Origin: Egibacteraceae bacterium
Lineage (GTDB): Bacteria > Actinomycetota > Nitriliruptoria > Euzebyales > Egibacteraceae
Direction of reading: 5' to 3'
Assembly: GCA_030446745.1 (NCBI GenBank)
Contig: JAUJMS010000009.1
Location: 1 to 64,000 of the forward strand
Length of the DNA: 64,000 bases
This document shows positions 25,484 to 34,835 of this stretch, in pieces. The position numbers and the translations under genes are program-made. The notes beneath the pieces are model-generated. The model saw only the letters and a list, made by a program, of their open reading frames with translations. It did not search any database and was not told the DNA's origin. How positions within the stretch are numbered: position 1 is the first letter of the stretch; each line of letters begins with the position of its first letter.

Positions 25484-26079
25484 ACGCGCTCGCCCGCCTC
25501 GATCCGCACGTCGACACGGTTGCCTGGTGGCGCCAACGGGCAGCTCCACGCCGGGTTGTAGGCACACGATGGCGCGTAGGCGAAGTTGAAGTCGAGCACC
25601 AGCTGCGCACCGGCGGAACCGAGGTCGGCGCCCTTGACGGTGTCGAGCAGGTACCGCCCTCCGCCGTAGGTCGTGTCGCCGGCGGTCGCGTCGCGAAACG
25701 GCAGGAACAGCCCGCCGCCGTACGCGTCGAGCCAGAACACGTCGAGCGTGCCGAACGGCAAGCTGACGACCCCGACCCGCTCGAACGCCATCGTCGTCGA
25801 GCCGCTGGTGGCGATCTCGCACCGGTCGGGCGCGACGTCGGTGTCGACCGCCGCGGCCAGCGCGAACGCCGGGTCATAGGCGTAGTAGCGCAGCCCGGTG
25901 AACGCCTCACGCTGCGCCGCGTCGAGCGCCGAGCACGGATGGCCGGCGAACAGCTGGTCGCGCACGGCGCGCCAGTGCGCGTGGGCGGCGGCGGCGTCGC
26001 GGTCCCGGCCGGCGCGGATCTCGGCGTACAGCGTGGCCACCCGGCGCCGGTAGTCGAGCAGCGCCAGCGCGTCGGTCAC
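25471..26079 (-). CDS. DUF1684 family protein
   Basis: The 202-residue protein has the DUF1684 hallmarks: a helical N-terminus (LDYRRRVATLYAEI), GLRYYAYDPAF, TSGSTTMAFERVGVV, LFLPFRDATAGDTTYGGGRYLLDTV and DFNFAYAPSCAYNPAWSCPLAPPGNRVDVRIEAGERVY. The function of the family is unsettled; a ligand-binding beta-barrel is likely. The GTG start overlaps the EamA transporter by GTGA and the 3' end overlaps the convergent lyase by 13 bases. Confidence 0.87.
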   Translation of the reverse strand: MTDALALLDYRRRVATLYAEIRAGRDRDAAAAHAHWRAVRDQLFAGHPCSALDAAQREAFTGLRYYAYDPAFALAAAVDTDVAPDRCEIATSGSTTMAFERVGVVSLPFGTLDVFWLDAYGGGLFLPFRDATAGDTTYGGGRYLLDTVKGADLGSAGAQLVLDFNFAYAPSCAYNPAWSCPLAPPGNRVDVRIEAGERVYPG

Positions 26080-27005
26080 CGACGCGCCGCCTCCGGCAGC
26101 GGCGCAACCGGCGCGTCAATGGTGGGGCGGGTGCGGAACCGGCCCTCGGCGACCGCGGCGCCGAACAGCACCACGGCGGCGCCGACGAACAGGTTCCAGG
26201 TCACCGGGTCGTCCTGCACGACGACGCCGAGGAAGACCGCGACGATCGGGATCAGGTAGGTGACCATCGACGCGGTCGTCGCGCCGGTGTCGCCGATCAG
26301 CCGGTAGAACAGCAGGTACGCAAGCCCGGTCCCGACGGCCCCGAGCGCCACGACGCTGCCGAGAACGAGCGGCGTGAGCCTGACTGGATCGGCTGCCACG
26401 AAGGGCGCCACGACGGCGAGCATGAGCGTCGCGGCGAGCAGCTGCGCCGCCGACAGCGCCAGCGGCGGGAAGCCGCGGTCGATCAGGTACCGCCGGGTGT
26501 AGACCAGCGCGAAGCCGTAGCACACGGCCGCCCCGAGACACGCCAGCTGGCCGGTCACGGCGTTGGCCCGCTGGTCGATGTTCCACGGACCGACGACGAC
26601 GACGACGCCGACGAAGCCGAGGACCAGGCCCGCAGCACGCGCCGGCGACCAGCGCTCCTCGGGCAGCGCGAGCAACGCGACACCGAGGGTGAACAGCGGT
26701 GTCGTGCCGTTGAGCACCCCCGCCATGCCGGAGGTGACGCGCTGCTCGCCCCACGCGAACAGAAAGAACGGCAACAGGTTCGCAATGACGCCCATGACGA
26801 CGAGGTGGCCCCACAGGCTTGGCGCCCGCGGCAGCGGTTCGCGGCGAACCGCGACGATGACGAGCAGGACCGCCGAGCCGGCGAGCAGCCGGCCGAGGAC
26901 GAGTTGGGTCGGCGTCATCCCGGCGAGCGCGAACTTGATGAGCAGGAAGCTCGAGCCCCAGATGCCCGCCAGCACGCCGAAGCGCACGAGGTTCGCGCGC
27001 GTCAT
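26076..27005 (-). CDS. EamA/DMT-superfamily transporter
   Basis: The 309-residue protein has ten predicted TM helices in two EamA repeats: RFGVLAGIWGSSFLLIKFALAGMTPTQLVLGRLL in the first and CLGAAVCYGFALVYTRRYL in the second. Such carriers export or import metabolites (amino acids, purines and similar); the substrate cannot be told. It is coupled to the alpha/beta hydrolase (ATGA at 27002-27005) and to DUF1684, forming a three-gene operon. Confidence 0.9.
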   Translation of the reverse strand: MTRANLVRFGVLAGIWGSSFLLIKFALAGMTPTQLVLGRLLAGSAVLLVIVAVRREPLPRAPSLWGHLVVMGVIANLLPFFLFAWGEQRVTSGMAGVLNGTTPLFTLGVALLALPEERWSPARAAGLVLGFVGVVVVVGPWNIDQRANAVTGQLACLGAAVCYGFALVYTRRYLIDRGFPPLALSAAQLLAATLMLAVVAPFVAADPVRLTPLVLGSVVALGAVGTGLAYLLFYRLIGDTGATTASMVTYLIPIVAVFLGVVVQDDPVTWNLFVGAAVVLFGAAVAEGRFRTRPTIDAPVAPLPEAARR

Positions 27006-27763
27006 CGCGCCGCCGCCTGCGCCGGGATGTCGCCTGCGCGGTCGGGGGTGACAGGCACGGGGCGCGACGCCGGCAGGCGGTCGAGCCAGCCGGTGACCGC
27101 GGCGGCGGCGTCGGCGTACGCCTGCTCGGTCGTGCGCCCGTCGCTGCGGCGGAGGCCGAAGCTGTGGTCCGCGCCGGCGACCCAATGCACGGTGACGTCG
27201 GCGGCGCTCAGGGCCGCCCGCTCGCGCGCGAGCAGCGCAGGGTCGCACAGCCGGTCGCGGGTGCCCGAGACGAACAGCACCGGCACGGTCAGGTGCGGCC
27301 AGTGGGCGACGCGCAACGTGTCGGGGCGACCGGCCGGGTGCAGCGGGTAGCTCAACAGCACCAACCCGGCGCACGGCTGGCCGTCGGCGGCCGCAAGGCT
27401 CGCGACGCGCCCGCCCAGCGACCGCCCGCCGAGGACCAACGGCCGGTCGCCGACGGCGTCGCGCGCCGCCGCGACCGCGTCGAGCAACGCGGCCCGCAGA
27501 CGCGGCAGCGGGTCGGGGCGCCGGCGCCGCGCCTCGGCGTAGGCGAAGTTGAACGTGAGCACCGGCCAGCCGGCCGCCGCGACGGCCGCCGCCACGGCGC
27601 ACAACGCGGGATGGTCGAGATCGGAACCGGCGCCGTGGGCGAGCACGACGCCGCAGCGCCCGGAGTCGGCGGCGGGGCGCCACAGCACGCCGGTGGTGGC
27701 GGGGACGGCCTGTGGGGTGGTGAACGTGATGCGGATGCGGTCGGCGGCGGGCGAAGGCAACAC
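27002..27763 (-). CDS. Alpha/beta hydrolase (Tex30/KANL3-like dienelactone-hydrolase clan)
   Basis: The 253-residue protein has the alpha/beta-hydrolase nucleophile elbow GGRSLGGR (nucleophile Ser), the oxyanion strand LAHGAGSDLDHPAL, an acid Asp in VSGTRDRLCDP and a catalytic His in AGADHSFGL. It begins at GTG 27763. A carboxylesterase-like hydrolase is the safest call; the physiological substrate is unknown. It is the first gene of the hydrolase-EamA-DUF1684 operon. Confidence 0.82.
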   Translation of the reverse strand: MLPSPAADRIRITFTTPQAVPATTGVLWRPAADSGRCGVVLAHGAGSDLDHPALCAVAAAVAAAGWPVLTFNFAYAEARRRRPDPLPRLRAALLDAVAAARDAVGDRPLVLGGRSLGGRVASLAAADGQPCAGLVLLSYPLHPAGRPDTLRVAHWPHLTVPVLFVSGTRDRLCDPALLARERAALSAADVTVHWVAGADHSFGLRRSDGRTTEQAYADAAAAVTGWLDRLPASRPVPVTPDRAGDIPAQAAAR

Positions 27764-27846
27764 GTCTCCAGCGGCTGCGGCGGCAACGTCCGATGCTACC
27801 CGTCGCGCGGTACGGTCCTTGTCGCCGACGGGAGGAGGGCGCAGGC

Positions 27847-28497
27847 GTGCGGACGGTCGGGCGCGCGGTCGCGCTGCTGGGCGTGCTCGTCGCCGGCTAC
27901 CTCGCGCTGACCGGCGCGCAGGAGTGGCACGCGCCGCGCGCCGAGGACGCCCAGCGCACCGACGCGATCGTCGTGCTCGGCGCCGCCCAGTACGACGGCC
28001 GCCCGTCCCCGGCGCTGCGCGCGCGGCTGGACCACGCCGCCGACCTGTATCACGACGACCTCGCCCCCGTGGTCTGGGTCACCGGCGGTCGGCAACCGGG
28101 TGACCGCTTCAGCGAAGCGTCGGCGTCGGATCTGTACCTCCAGCGGCGCGACGTGCCCAAGAGCGCGCTGCGCCTGGAGACGCAGGGCGCGAGTACCTAC
28201 GAGTCGCTGACCGCCGCGGCGCGCCTGCTGCGCAAGGCGGGGGCGCGCGAGGTGCTCCTCGTCAGCGACCCGTGGCACTCCTACCGCATCACCGCGATCG
28301 CCCGTGAAGCGGGACTGCGCCCCCGCGTGTCGCCTGCCGAGGCCGGCGGCGTCAGCGGCTCGGCGTTGCGCCGGCTCGCCCGCGAGACGGTCGCGGTGTC
28401 GCTCGGGCGGCTCGTCGGCTACCGGCGCCTCACCCGCCTGGACGAGCGGCTGCTGTCCGGCGGCGCGTCACCGTGGGAGACGACCGGCGCTTGGTAG
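27847..28497 (+). CDS. YdcF/SanA-type (DUF218) membrane-anchored protein
   Basis: The 216-residue protein has an N-terminal membrane anchor (VALLGVLVAGYLALTG) and the YdcF/ElyC/SanA fold: DAIVVLGAAQYDGRPSPALRARLDHA, VWVTGG, LETQGASTYESLTAAARLLRKAGAREVLLVSDPWHSYRI. The family is linked to envelope or peptidoglycan maintenance in E. coli. GTG 27847 follows GGGAGGAGG. It is transcribed divergently from the hydrolase and is followed by a sulfotransferase 42 bases on. Confidence 0.83.
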   Translation: MRTVGRAVALLGVLVAGYLALTGAQEWHAPRAEDAQRTDAIVVLGAAQYDGRPSPALRARLDHAADLYHDDLAPVVWVTGGRQPGDRFSEASASDLYLQRRDVPKSALRLETQGASTYESLTAAARLLRKAGAREVLLVSDPWHSYRITAIAREAGLRPRVSPAEAGGVSGSALRRLARETVAVSLGRLVGYRRLTRLDERLLSGGASPWETTGAW

Positions 28498-28539
28498 CGT
28501 GCCGCCGACGCGGCGTTGCCGGCCGCAGGAGAGCCCACC

Positions 28540-29688
28540 GTGCTCCGGCACACGACACGATCCAAGGTGGACGCGATGCCGCAGGCGCAGCAGCTGCCCC
28601 CCGACGCCGACGCCGAGGCCGCGGCGACAGCGGTCGACGATGCCGACGTCGCCGCGGGGCCGGACCGCCCCGTGTTCATCATGGGCTGCGCGCGCTCCGG
28701 CACGACGCTGCTGCAGCTGATGCTCCACTCACACCCGCGCATCGCGATCCCGCCGGAGACGCGGTTCATCGAAACGCTGTACCGGCGCCGCGAACGCTTC
28801 GGCGACCTCAGCCGGCGCAAGAACCGGCGGAAGCTCGCGCGGGCGATCGTCGACAAGCGCAAGCGCAAGTTCCACGACCTCGGGCTCGACGGCGCGAAGG
28901 TCACAAGGCGCATCGTCAATGGGCCGCCCACCATCGGCTCGGCGATGGGCATCGTGCTGCGCGAGTACGCGCGGCGCTTCGGCAAGCCGCGCTGGGGCGA
29001 CAAGCGACCCGCCTACATCCAGCATCCCGAGGCGATCCTCGCGATGTTCCCCGACGCGCAGCTCGTCCACATCATCCGCGACGGACGCGCGTGCGTTGCC
29101 TCGCTCAAGCGCATGCCGTGGTGGAAGCACGGGTCGATCGCGGCGATGGCGAAGTGGGTCGAAGCCATTCAGAAGGGGCGCTGGGCGCAGAGCAACCTGC
29201 GCCCGGACCAGTACTACGAGCTGCAGTACGAACACCTCGTCGCCGACCCGCGTGGCGAGCTGCAGCGCCTGTGCGAGTTCCTCGGCGAGACGTTCGACGA
29301 GGCGATGCTCGAGCCGTCGCGGGTCGCCGACGAAGCGGTGCCGGACAAGAAGACGTGGCACACCCGCACCCGCGGTGAGGTGACGACCGCGGCCGTGAGC
29401 CAGTGGGTCGACGAGCTGGAGCCGTGGGAGATCGCGCTCATGGAGCGTGTCGCCGGCCGGATGCTGGAAGCCTACGGCTACCCGTTGACCGCCGGGCGCT
29501 CGCGGCCGCCGGTCGGCAAGATGCGGCGGTACCTGGAGATCAGCGGGAGGCGCCGCGCCGCCGACGTCCGCTGGCGGCAAAAGGAGCGCGCGCTCGAGGT
29601 CCGCTACCCATACCCCGTCGCGGCGCGGCTCACGAAGGGCCAGCGCCAGGCGGCGAGGGCGGAGCGTCGGCGTCAGCGCAAAGCCTGA
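28540..29688 (+). CDS. Sulfotransferase (PAPS-dependent, Sulfotransfer_3-like)
   Basis: The 382-residue protein carries the 5'-phosphosulfate loop CARSGTTLLQLMLHSHP (from residue 50) and the 3'-phosphate motif LVHIIRDGRACVASL, the two PAPS-binding sites. A basic N-terminal linker and a Lys/Arg-rich C-terminal tail (KGQRQAARAERRRQRKA) may hold it to a membrane or to an acidic partner. GTG 28540 has CAGGAG eight bases upstream. The substrate, probably a cell-envelope carbohydrate or lipid, is unknown. It is a paralog-like partner to the sulfotransferase at 46382. Confidence 0.87.
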   Translation: MLRHTTRSKVDAMPQAQQLPPDADAEAAATAVDDADVAAGPDRPVFIMGCARSGTTLLQLMLHSHPRIAIPPETRFIETLYRRRERFGDLSRRKNRRKLARAIVDKRKRKFHDLGLDGAKVTRRIVNGPPTIGSAMGIVLREYARRFGKPRWGDKRPAYIQHPEAILAMFPDAQLVHIIRDGRACVASLKRMPWWKHGSIAAMAKWVEAIQKGRWAQSNLRPDQYYELQYEHLVADPRGELQRLCEFLGETFDEAMLEPSRVADEAVPDKKTWHTRTRGEVTTAAVSQWVDELEPWEIALMERVAGRMLEAYGYPLTAGRSRPPVGKMRRYLEISGRRRAADVRWRQKERALEVRYPYPVAARLTKGQRQAARAERRRQRKA

Positions 29689-31783
29689 CCGCAAGCAGCG
29701 TCGCGTCGTCGGCGTTGTCGGGATCCACGACGGCGGCGAGCACGTGGTCGCAGAGGGCGTCCAGCGCCGACGGCCCGTCCCGCACCACGCGCTCCAGCCG
29801 GCGCATCCCCACATCGAGTGACGCCGTACGGCTCTCGATCAACCCGTCGGAGTACAGCAGCACCGTCGAGCCGGGCTCCACCCGCAGCGTCGTCTCCTCG
29901 AACACGGCGTCGGCGACGGCGCCGAGCGGGACCGACGCGACCGTCGGCGGAATGGCGACCGCACCGTCGGGGTCGACCAGCAGCGGCGGCGGGTGGCCGG
30001 CCAGGACCAGCCGCAACATGTCAGACCCAGGGGCCCACACCGCGTACGCGAGCGTGGCGAACTCGACCAGCCGGAGACTTTGCAGCAGGCGGTCGACTCG
30101 CTCGACGACGCCCGTGGTCGTCATCTCCTCCAGCGCGTAGGCCCGCACCGCCATCCGCAGCTGTCCCATCACGGAGGCCGCCTGGATGCCGCGGCCCGCG
30201 ACGTCGCCGAGCACCATGGCGATCCCGCCGTCGCGCAGCGCGAAGACGTCGTACCAGTCGCCGCCGACGTCGACGCCAGCAGCCCCGGCGAAGTACCGCG
30301 CGGCGACCTCGACGTCGCGGAACTGCGGGAGATCTTGCGGCAGCAGGCTGCGCTGCAAGGCGACCGCGACCTGGTGCTCGTGGTGGAACATCCTCGCGTT
30401 CTCGATGGTGATCGACGCCATCTGCGCGAGTTGGACGAGGATCGCCTCGTCCTCGGCGGTGAACTCGTCGCCGTCGAGCTTGTCCGACAGCTGGATCAGG
30501 CCGAGGTTGCGACCGTCGCGTGACACCAGCGGCGCGGCGAGCCAGCCGCGCATCGGGGGGTGGCGGTCCGCCTCCGAACCGACGCCGCGCCAGCGAGGAT
30601 GCGATTCCAGCTCCGCGTGCGTCAGGCGCAGCGGCCGGTTCGTCTCGCAGACCAGCGCGTAGATCCCCGAACCGTCGGGCGGCGCGTCGTAGTCGCGCCA
30701 CTGGGCGTACTGCTCCGACAGCGAGACGGCGGTGATCGCCTGCGCCCAGTTCTGGTCGATCGTCGTGCTGGTGATCGACTGGTGCGTCCCGACGATGGCA
30801 CGCGCTTGCTCGGTCACCGCGTGCATGATCGCGTCGAGCGACAGGGAGCTGTTGATCGCGATCGCCGCGTCGGCCAGCCCGAGCAGCTGCGCCGCCCGCC
30901 GGTGCTGCTGCTCGTGCGCCTGCTCCAGGTGGCGCGCCTGCTCGGCGGCGACGCGCTCCTGCACCTCCAGCAGCTGCTCGACGACCGAGGTTCGCGTGCG
31001 CGCCGGCTCGCGCCATGCGGCGGTTGCGGTGCCGTCGTCGTCGCCGTCGCGCAGCTCCTCGGCGAAGATCGGGCCGTTCACGAACGGCAGCAGCGCCACC
31101 TTCACCGCGAGCGCGAGCGTCCGGAACAGGTCAGCCGTCTCGGCCGGGATGGCGGTGCGAGCGAACATCACCACCGCGAACAGCTCGCCGGACGGCAGCA
31201 TGCCGCCGAAGCCGAGCACCGATGCGATGCCGTAGCGCAGGACGAAGTCGCCCTGCGCTGGGATGTGCGGGCTGCCGACCGCGTCGGCGACGTAGAAGAC
31301 GTTGTAGGCCTTCTCGTCCAGCTCGAGGATGACCTCGGGGTCGGGCTCGATGACCGAGCCGACCGGCAGGCCGAACTGGCCGATCAGCTGCGCGATCATC
31401 GGAAAGCTCGACACGATGTGCTCGCTCGGCAGCGGCACCGCCTGGTGGCCCGTCGACGCCGCCCGGTCGTTCCAGGCGGGGGCGTCGCCTCGCGTCGCGA
31501 GCAATGTGAGGCAGGTCGTCGCGAGGCCCGGCGACGCGTCGCCGGCGGCCCGCTCGGCGAACCGGCGCGCCGGCGCAGGCAGCCGTCCGTAGGCGTGGGT
31601 CTTGAACAGCCGGACCAGCGCGCAGTCGCGCTCCCCGGTCGCCGGGTCGCGCAGCTCGTCGTAGAGATAGCCGACGACCCGTTGCGCGACGTCTTCCATG
31701 CAACGGGCGTCCGCGCCGAAGCGCCGCAGCGCGGCGCCGCACGACACCATGTCGCTCAACGTGAAGCGCCCCACGTACGGCAC
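29630..31783 (-). CDS. GAF and SpoIIE-type PP2C phosphatase, stress-response regulator
   Basis: The 717-residue protein has an N-terminal sensor region of about 270 residues (RFTLSDMVSCGAALRRFGADARCMEDVAQRV), a coiled coil near residue 290-330, a GAF domain (GLADAAIAINSSLSLDAIMHAVTEQARAIVG, ending in MASITIENARMF) and a C-terminal PP2C/SpoIIE domain with DVGGDWYDVFALRDGGIAMVLGDVAGRGI, VLLYSDGLIESR and NADDATLLAVRL, with its metal Asp residues intact. Such proteins dephosphorylate anti-sigma antagonists in partner-switching. The GTG at 31783 is preferred over GTG 31924 because the domain starts there. Its end overlaps the sulfotransferase by 59 bases, tail to tail. Confidence 0.85.
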   Translation of the reverse strand: MPYVGRFTLSDMVSCGAALRRFGADARCMEDVAQRVVGYLYDELRDPATGERDCALVRLFKTHAYGRLPAPARRFAERAAGDASPGLATTCLTLLATRGDAPAWNDRAASTGHQAVPLPSEHIVSSFPMIAQLIGQFGLPVGSVIEPDPEVILELDEKAYNVFYVADAVGSPHIPAQGDFVLRYGIASVLGFGGMLPSGELFAVVMFARTAIPAETADLFRTLALAVKVALLPFVNGPIFAEELRDGDDDGTATAAWREPARTRTSVVEQLLEVQERVAAEQARHLEQAHEQQHRRAAQLLGLADAAIAINSSLSLDAIMHAVTEQARAIVGTHQSITSTTIDQNWAQAITAVSLSEQYAQWRDYDAPPDGSGIYALVCETNRPLRLTHAELESHPRWRGVGSEADRHPPMRGWLAAPLVSRDGRNLGLIQLSDKLDGDEFTAEDEAILVQLAQMASITIENARMFHHEHQVAVALQRSLLPQDLPQFRDVEVAARYFAGAAGVDVGGDWYDVFALRDGGIAMVLGDVAGRGIQAASVMGQLRMAVRAYALEEMTTTGVVERVDRLLQSLRLVEFATLAYAVWAPGSDMLRLVLAGHPPPLLVDPDGAVAIPPTVASVPLGAVADAVFEETTLRVEPGSTVLLYSDGLIESRTASLDVGMRRLERVVRDGPSALDALCDHVLAAVVDPDNADDATLLAVRLCADADAPPSPPGAGPS

Positions 31784-31941
31784 GGCTGCGTTCCCCTGTC
31801 CGGCCGCTACGACGGCGCTCGGCGGCTTGGTCAGGCTAACGCCTGACCGACCGTGGGGGTGCGGCCGCCGGGTGACGGGCGGCACCGTCGCGCGTGCGAT
31901 CATGACCTCGTCCGGCGACGGCACGCGACGGGTGGGCGGCG

Positions 31942-32908
31942 ATGAGGGCGGTGGTGGCCCGTGCGGTGGGCGGACCGGACGTCATGGCGGTCGAAGACGT
32001 CGCCGACCCGCAGCCCGCACACGGGCAGGTCCGATCCGCGTCGCCGCTGCGGGACTCAACTTCATCGACACGTACCAACGCAGCGGCCAGTACGCGGTCC
32101 CCGTCCCGTTCACGCCCGGCAGCGAAGGCGCCGGCGTGGTCGACGCCGTCGGGGCGGAGGTGGCAGGGCTCACGGAGGGCGACCGGGTCGCCTGGGCGAC
32201 GCAGCCCGGCTCCTACGCCGAGCAGGTCGTCGTCGCCGCGGACCAGCTGGTCACTGTGCCCGACGACGTCGAGCTGCCTGCCGCGGCGGCGGTGATGCTG
32301 CAGGGCATGACCGCCCACTACCTCGCCACGAGCACGTTCCCGCTGCGCGAGGGTCACACGGCGCTGGTCCACGCCGCCGCGGGGGCGTCGGCAACCTGCT
32401 CGTCCAGATCGCCAAGCGCCGCGGGGCGCGGGTCTTCGGGACGGCCGGCAGTCAGGACAAGCGACGCCGCGTGCTGGACGCCGGCGCGGACGCGGTCATC
32501 CTGTACCGCGAGGTCGACGTCGCCGACGCGGTGGCGGAGCTGACGGGGGGCACCGGTGTCGACGTCGTCTACGACTCGGTGGGGGCCGACACGTTCGACC
32601 GCAGCCTGGAGTGCCTGCGGCCGCGGGGCTATCTGGTCCTGTTCGGCCAGTCGAGCGGTCCAGTGCCACCGTTGGACCCGCAGGTCCTCAACCGCAAGGG
32701 GTCCCTGTTTCTCACGCGCCCGAGCCTCGGCGCCTACATCGCCGACCGCGAGGAGCTGACCGAGCGCGCCGGCGACCTGTTCACCTCGATGTCCGCCGGG
32801 CAGCTGGACGTGCGCATCGACCGCACGTGGCCGCTCGCCGAGGCGGCGGACGCCCACCGCTACATCGAGGCCGGCAAGACCAGCGGCAAGGTGCTGTTGA
32901 TCCCATGA
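31942..32908 (+). pseudogene. Zinc-independent quinone oxidoreductase (MDR family), two frameshifts
   Basis: The ATG at 31942 opens an MDR/quinone-reductase N-terminus ([20 protein letters not shown]). The frame is lost at about 32031 (after HGQV) and again in the G-run 32381-32385 (before [21 protein letters not shown]), the classic NADPH-binding loop AAGGVG. Reading through both one-base deletions gives a normal protein of about 322 residues ending at 32908. The G-run location of one break suggests sequencing error. Otherwise the gene is a very young pseudogene. Confidence 0.75.
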
Positions 32909-33557
32909 GCTCCGCGCAGCGCTGGATATCGCCTTCCTGCTGTTCCCCGGCCTGACCGCGCTCGACGCGATCGGGCCGTACGAAGTCCTCACCCGTGTCC
33001 CAGGGGCGCGCGTGGTGTTCGCGAGCACGACGCCCGGCCCCGTCCGCACCAGCGACGGCCGCCTCGCGCTGACCGCTGACGTGGCCTTGCACGAGATCGC
33101 CGCGCCTGACGTCGTCGTCGTCCCGGGCGGCCCCGGCGTCCGCGAGCTGCTGGAAGACGATGGCGTGGCCCGGTGGCTGCACGACGCGCACCAGACCAGC
33201 ACGTGGACGACCTCGGTGTGCACCGGCTCGTTGGTACTCGCGGCTGCGGGTGTGCTCAGCGGCGTCCCGGCGACGACCCACTACGCCGCGGTCGACCTGC
33301 TGCGAGACCTCGGGGCGGTGCCCGTCGCCGAGCGCGTCGTGCGGCGTGGCAAGGTCATCACGGCGGCGGGTGTGTCGGCAGGGATCGACATGGCACTGCA
33401 GCTGGCTGCCCTGCTCGCGGGCGACGACGTCGCCAAGGCGATCCAGCTCATCATCGAATACGACCCGCAGCCGCCGTTCGACGCCGGCTCGCCCGCCAAG
33501 GCCGGCAGCCGCATCGAGGACCTGGCGCGCACGCTCGGCCGCGCGACACAGGAGTGA
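32905..33557 (+). pseudogene. DJ-1/PfpI-family protein, one frameshift near 32922
   Basis: ATG 32905 overlaps the oxidoreductase stop (ATGA). The first codons read MSSAQR, then the frame shifts by one lost base and continues as LDIAFLLFPGLTALDAIGPYEVL, the conserved DJ-1 N-terminal strand, through VVVVPGGPGVRELL, the nucleophile elbow TSVCTGSLVLAAAGVLSG and GKVITAAGVSAGIDMALQL. The C-x-G around the Cys looks active. A start at GTG 33012 would cut off the first strand, so frameshift is favoured over a late start. About 217 residues when repaired. Confidence 0.7.
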
Positions 33558-33563
33558 CGGGGC

Positions 33564-34501
33564 GTGTGCGCGATTCGCGACGGCATCGCCCCGAGGGCTG
33601 GCCTGGTGGCCGTTCGCGGTTGGGCCGCGCCGGCGGTCGGCGCGGTCAGCTGGGCGGCGACCGTCGCCGTCGGCGCGCGCGGCGGCGGCCTGCTCACCCT
33701 CGTGGACGCCATGTTGTTGCTCGGCGTGCTGGTCGTCGTGCCCGCTGCGGTGCCGCTCCATCCCGCCGCCCGGTCAGGCACCGCGGCGATTGCACTGGCG
33801 GCGGGTGCCTTCGTGGCGCCGGCGCTGCTCGTCGAGCGCGGCGCGCTCGCCACGGTGCTCGCCGTGCCGTGGCTGCTCGCGACGGCCACCGGTGCGCTCG
33901 TCGCCATCTGGTCGTGGTGGTCACACCACCGCAGGCTGCGCGCCGTCGTCTGGCCCGCGGCTGCGGTGTACCTCGCCGTCGGGGCGGCGTGGCTCGTCAT
34001 GGACCGGGCCGACCTCGAGCCGCCGGCTTCGCGGCGCCCTTCGTTCAGCTGACGGCGGTGCACTTCCACTACGCCGGCTTCACGTCGTCGCTGCTCGCGG
34101 GGTGCGCGCTGCGCCGGCTGCCCGATCGCGTACTCGCGGTCGTGGCTGCGACCGCGACGGTGGTCGCCCCGCCGGTCGTGGCGGCAGGCTTCACCCTCGT
34201 CGGGGCGTTGCAGATCGGCGGCGCGGCGCTCCTGACGTTCGGCTTGTGGTTGCTGGCCTGGGTTACCGTCCGCCACGTCGTGCCGCAGCTGCGCCGCCCG
34301 GCAGCCGTGGCGCTGGCCGTGTCGTCGGTCAGCGTGCTCGCGCCGATGCTGCTCGCGGTGCAGTGGGCCGCCGGCGCGAACCTCGGGACGCCGGCGCTGT
34401 CCATCCCCGACATGGCGCGCACCCACGGGGTCGTCAACGCGGTCGGCTTCTCCCTGGTCGGGGTCGTCGGCTGGCGGTTGGCGCAGCGCGACGCGCGCTG
34501 A
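33564..34501 (+). pseudogene. YndJ-like membrane protein, one frameshift near 34022
   Basis: The first part (from GTG 33564) is a membrane protein with hydrophobic stretches such as LLTLVDAMLLLGVLVVVPAAVPL and VVWPAAAVYLAVGAAWLVM. After about 34022 the frame shifts by one deleted base and the sequence continues as GFAAPFVQLTAVHFHYAGFTSSLLAG, the HFHYAGF hallmark of the YndJ family, down to a C-terminal GVVNAVGFSLVGVVGWRLAQR. Repaired length is about 312 residues. Function unknown. Third broken gene in a row in this segment. Confidence 0.65.
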
Positions 34502-34537
34502 ACGCGGGAGACCCGCCCATGTGCGCGTGCCGTCGCC

Positions 34538-34783
34538 TCAGGAAGTGAGGCGCCGCTGGACCGGGACGGCCGGCTTGGATCCTTCGACCACCGTCAATCC
34601 GGTGAGCAGCCGGCGCGTCGCTGCGGCGATCTCGTCGACCGCCGCGGCGAAGGCTTCCTCGTTGGCCCGCGACGGGAAGCGGTAGCCACTGATCTTGCGG
34701 ACGTACTGCAGGGCGGCGTCGCGCATCTCGGCGTCGGTCGCGGGCGGATCCGCCCCGCGCAGCTGCTGAATGCTTCGGCACAT
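34538..34783 (-). CDS. DUF2277 family small protein
   Basis: The 81-residue protein begins MCRSIQQLRGADPPATDAEMRDAALQYVRKISGYR and continues with FPSRANEEAFAAAVDEIAAATRRLLTGL, the whole of the DUF2277 signature. ATG 34783 is the family start; a longer start adds residues not seen elsewhere. The family binds metal or nucleic acid perhaps, through the MCR Cys, but nothing is proven. Standalone. Confidence 0.82.
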   Translation of the reverse strand: MCRSIQQLRGADPPATDAEMRDAALQYVRKISGYRFPSRANEEAFAAAVDEIAAATRRLLTGLTVVEGSKPAVPVQRRLTS

Positions 34784-34835
34784 GCGACAACGGTAGACCG
34801 CCACCACGGCGCGCGGTAACGGAACCGTCGCCGGT

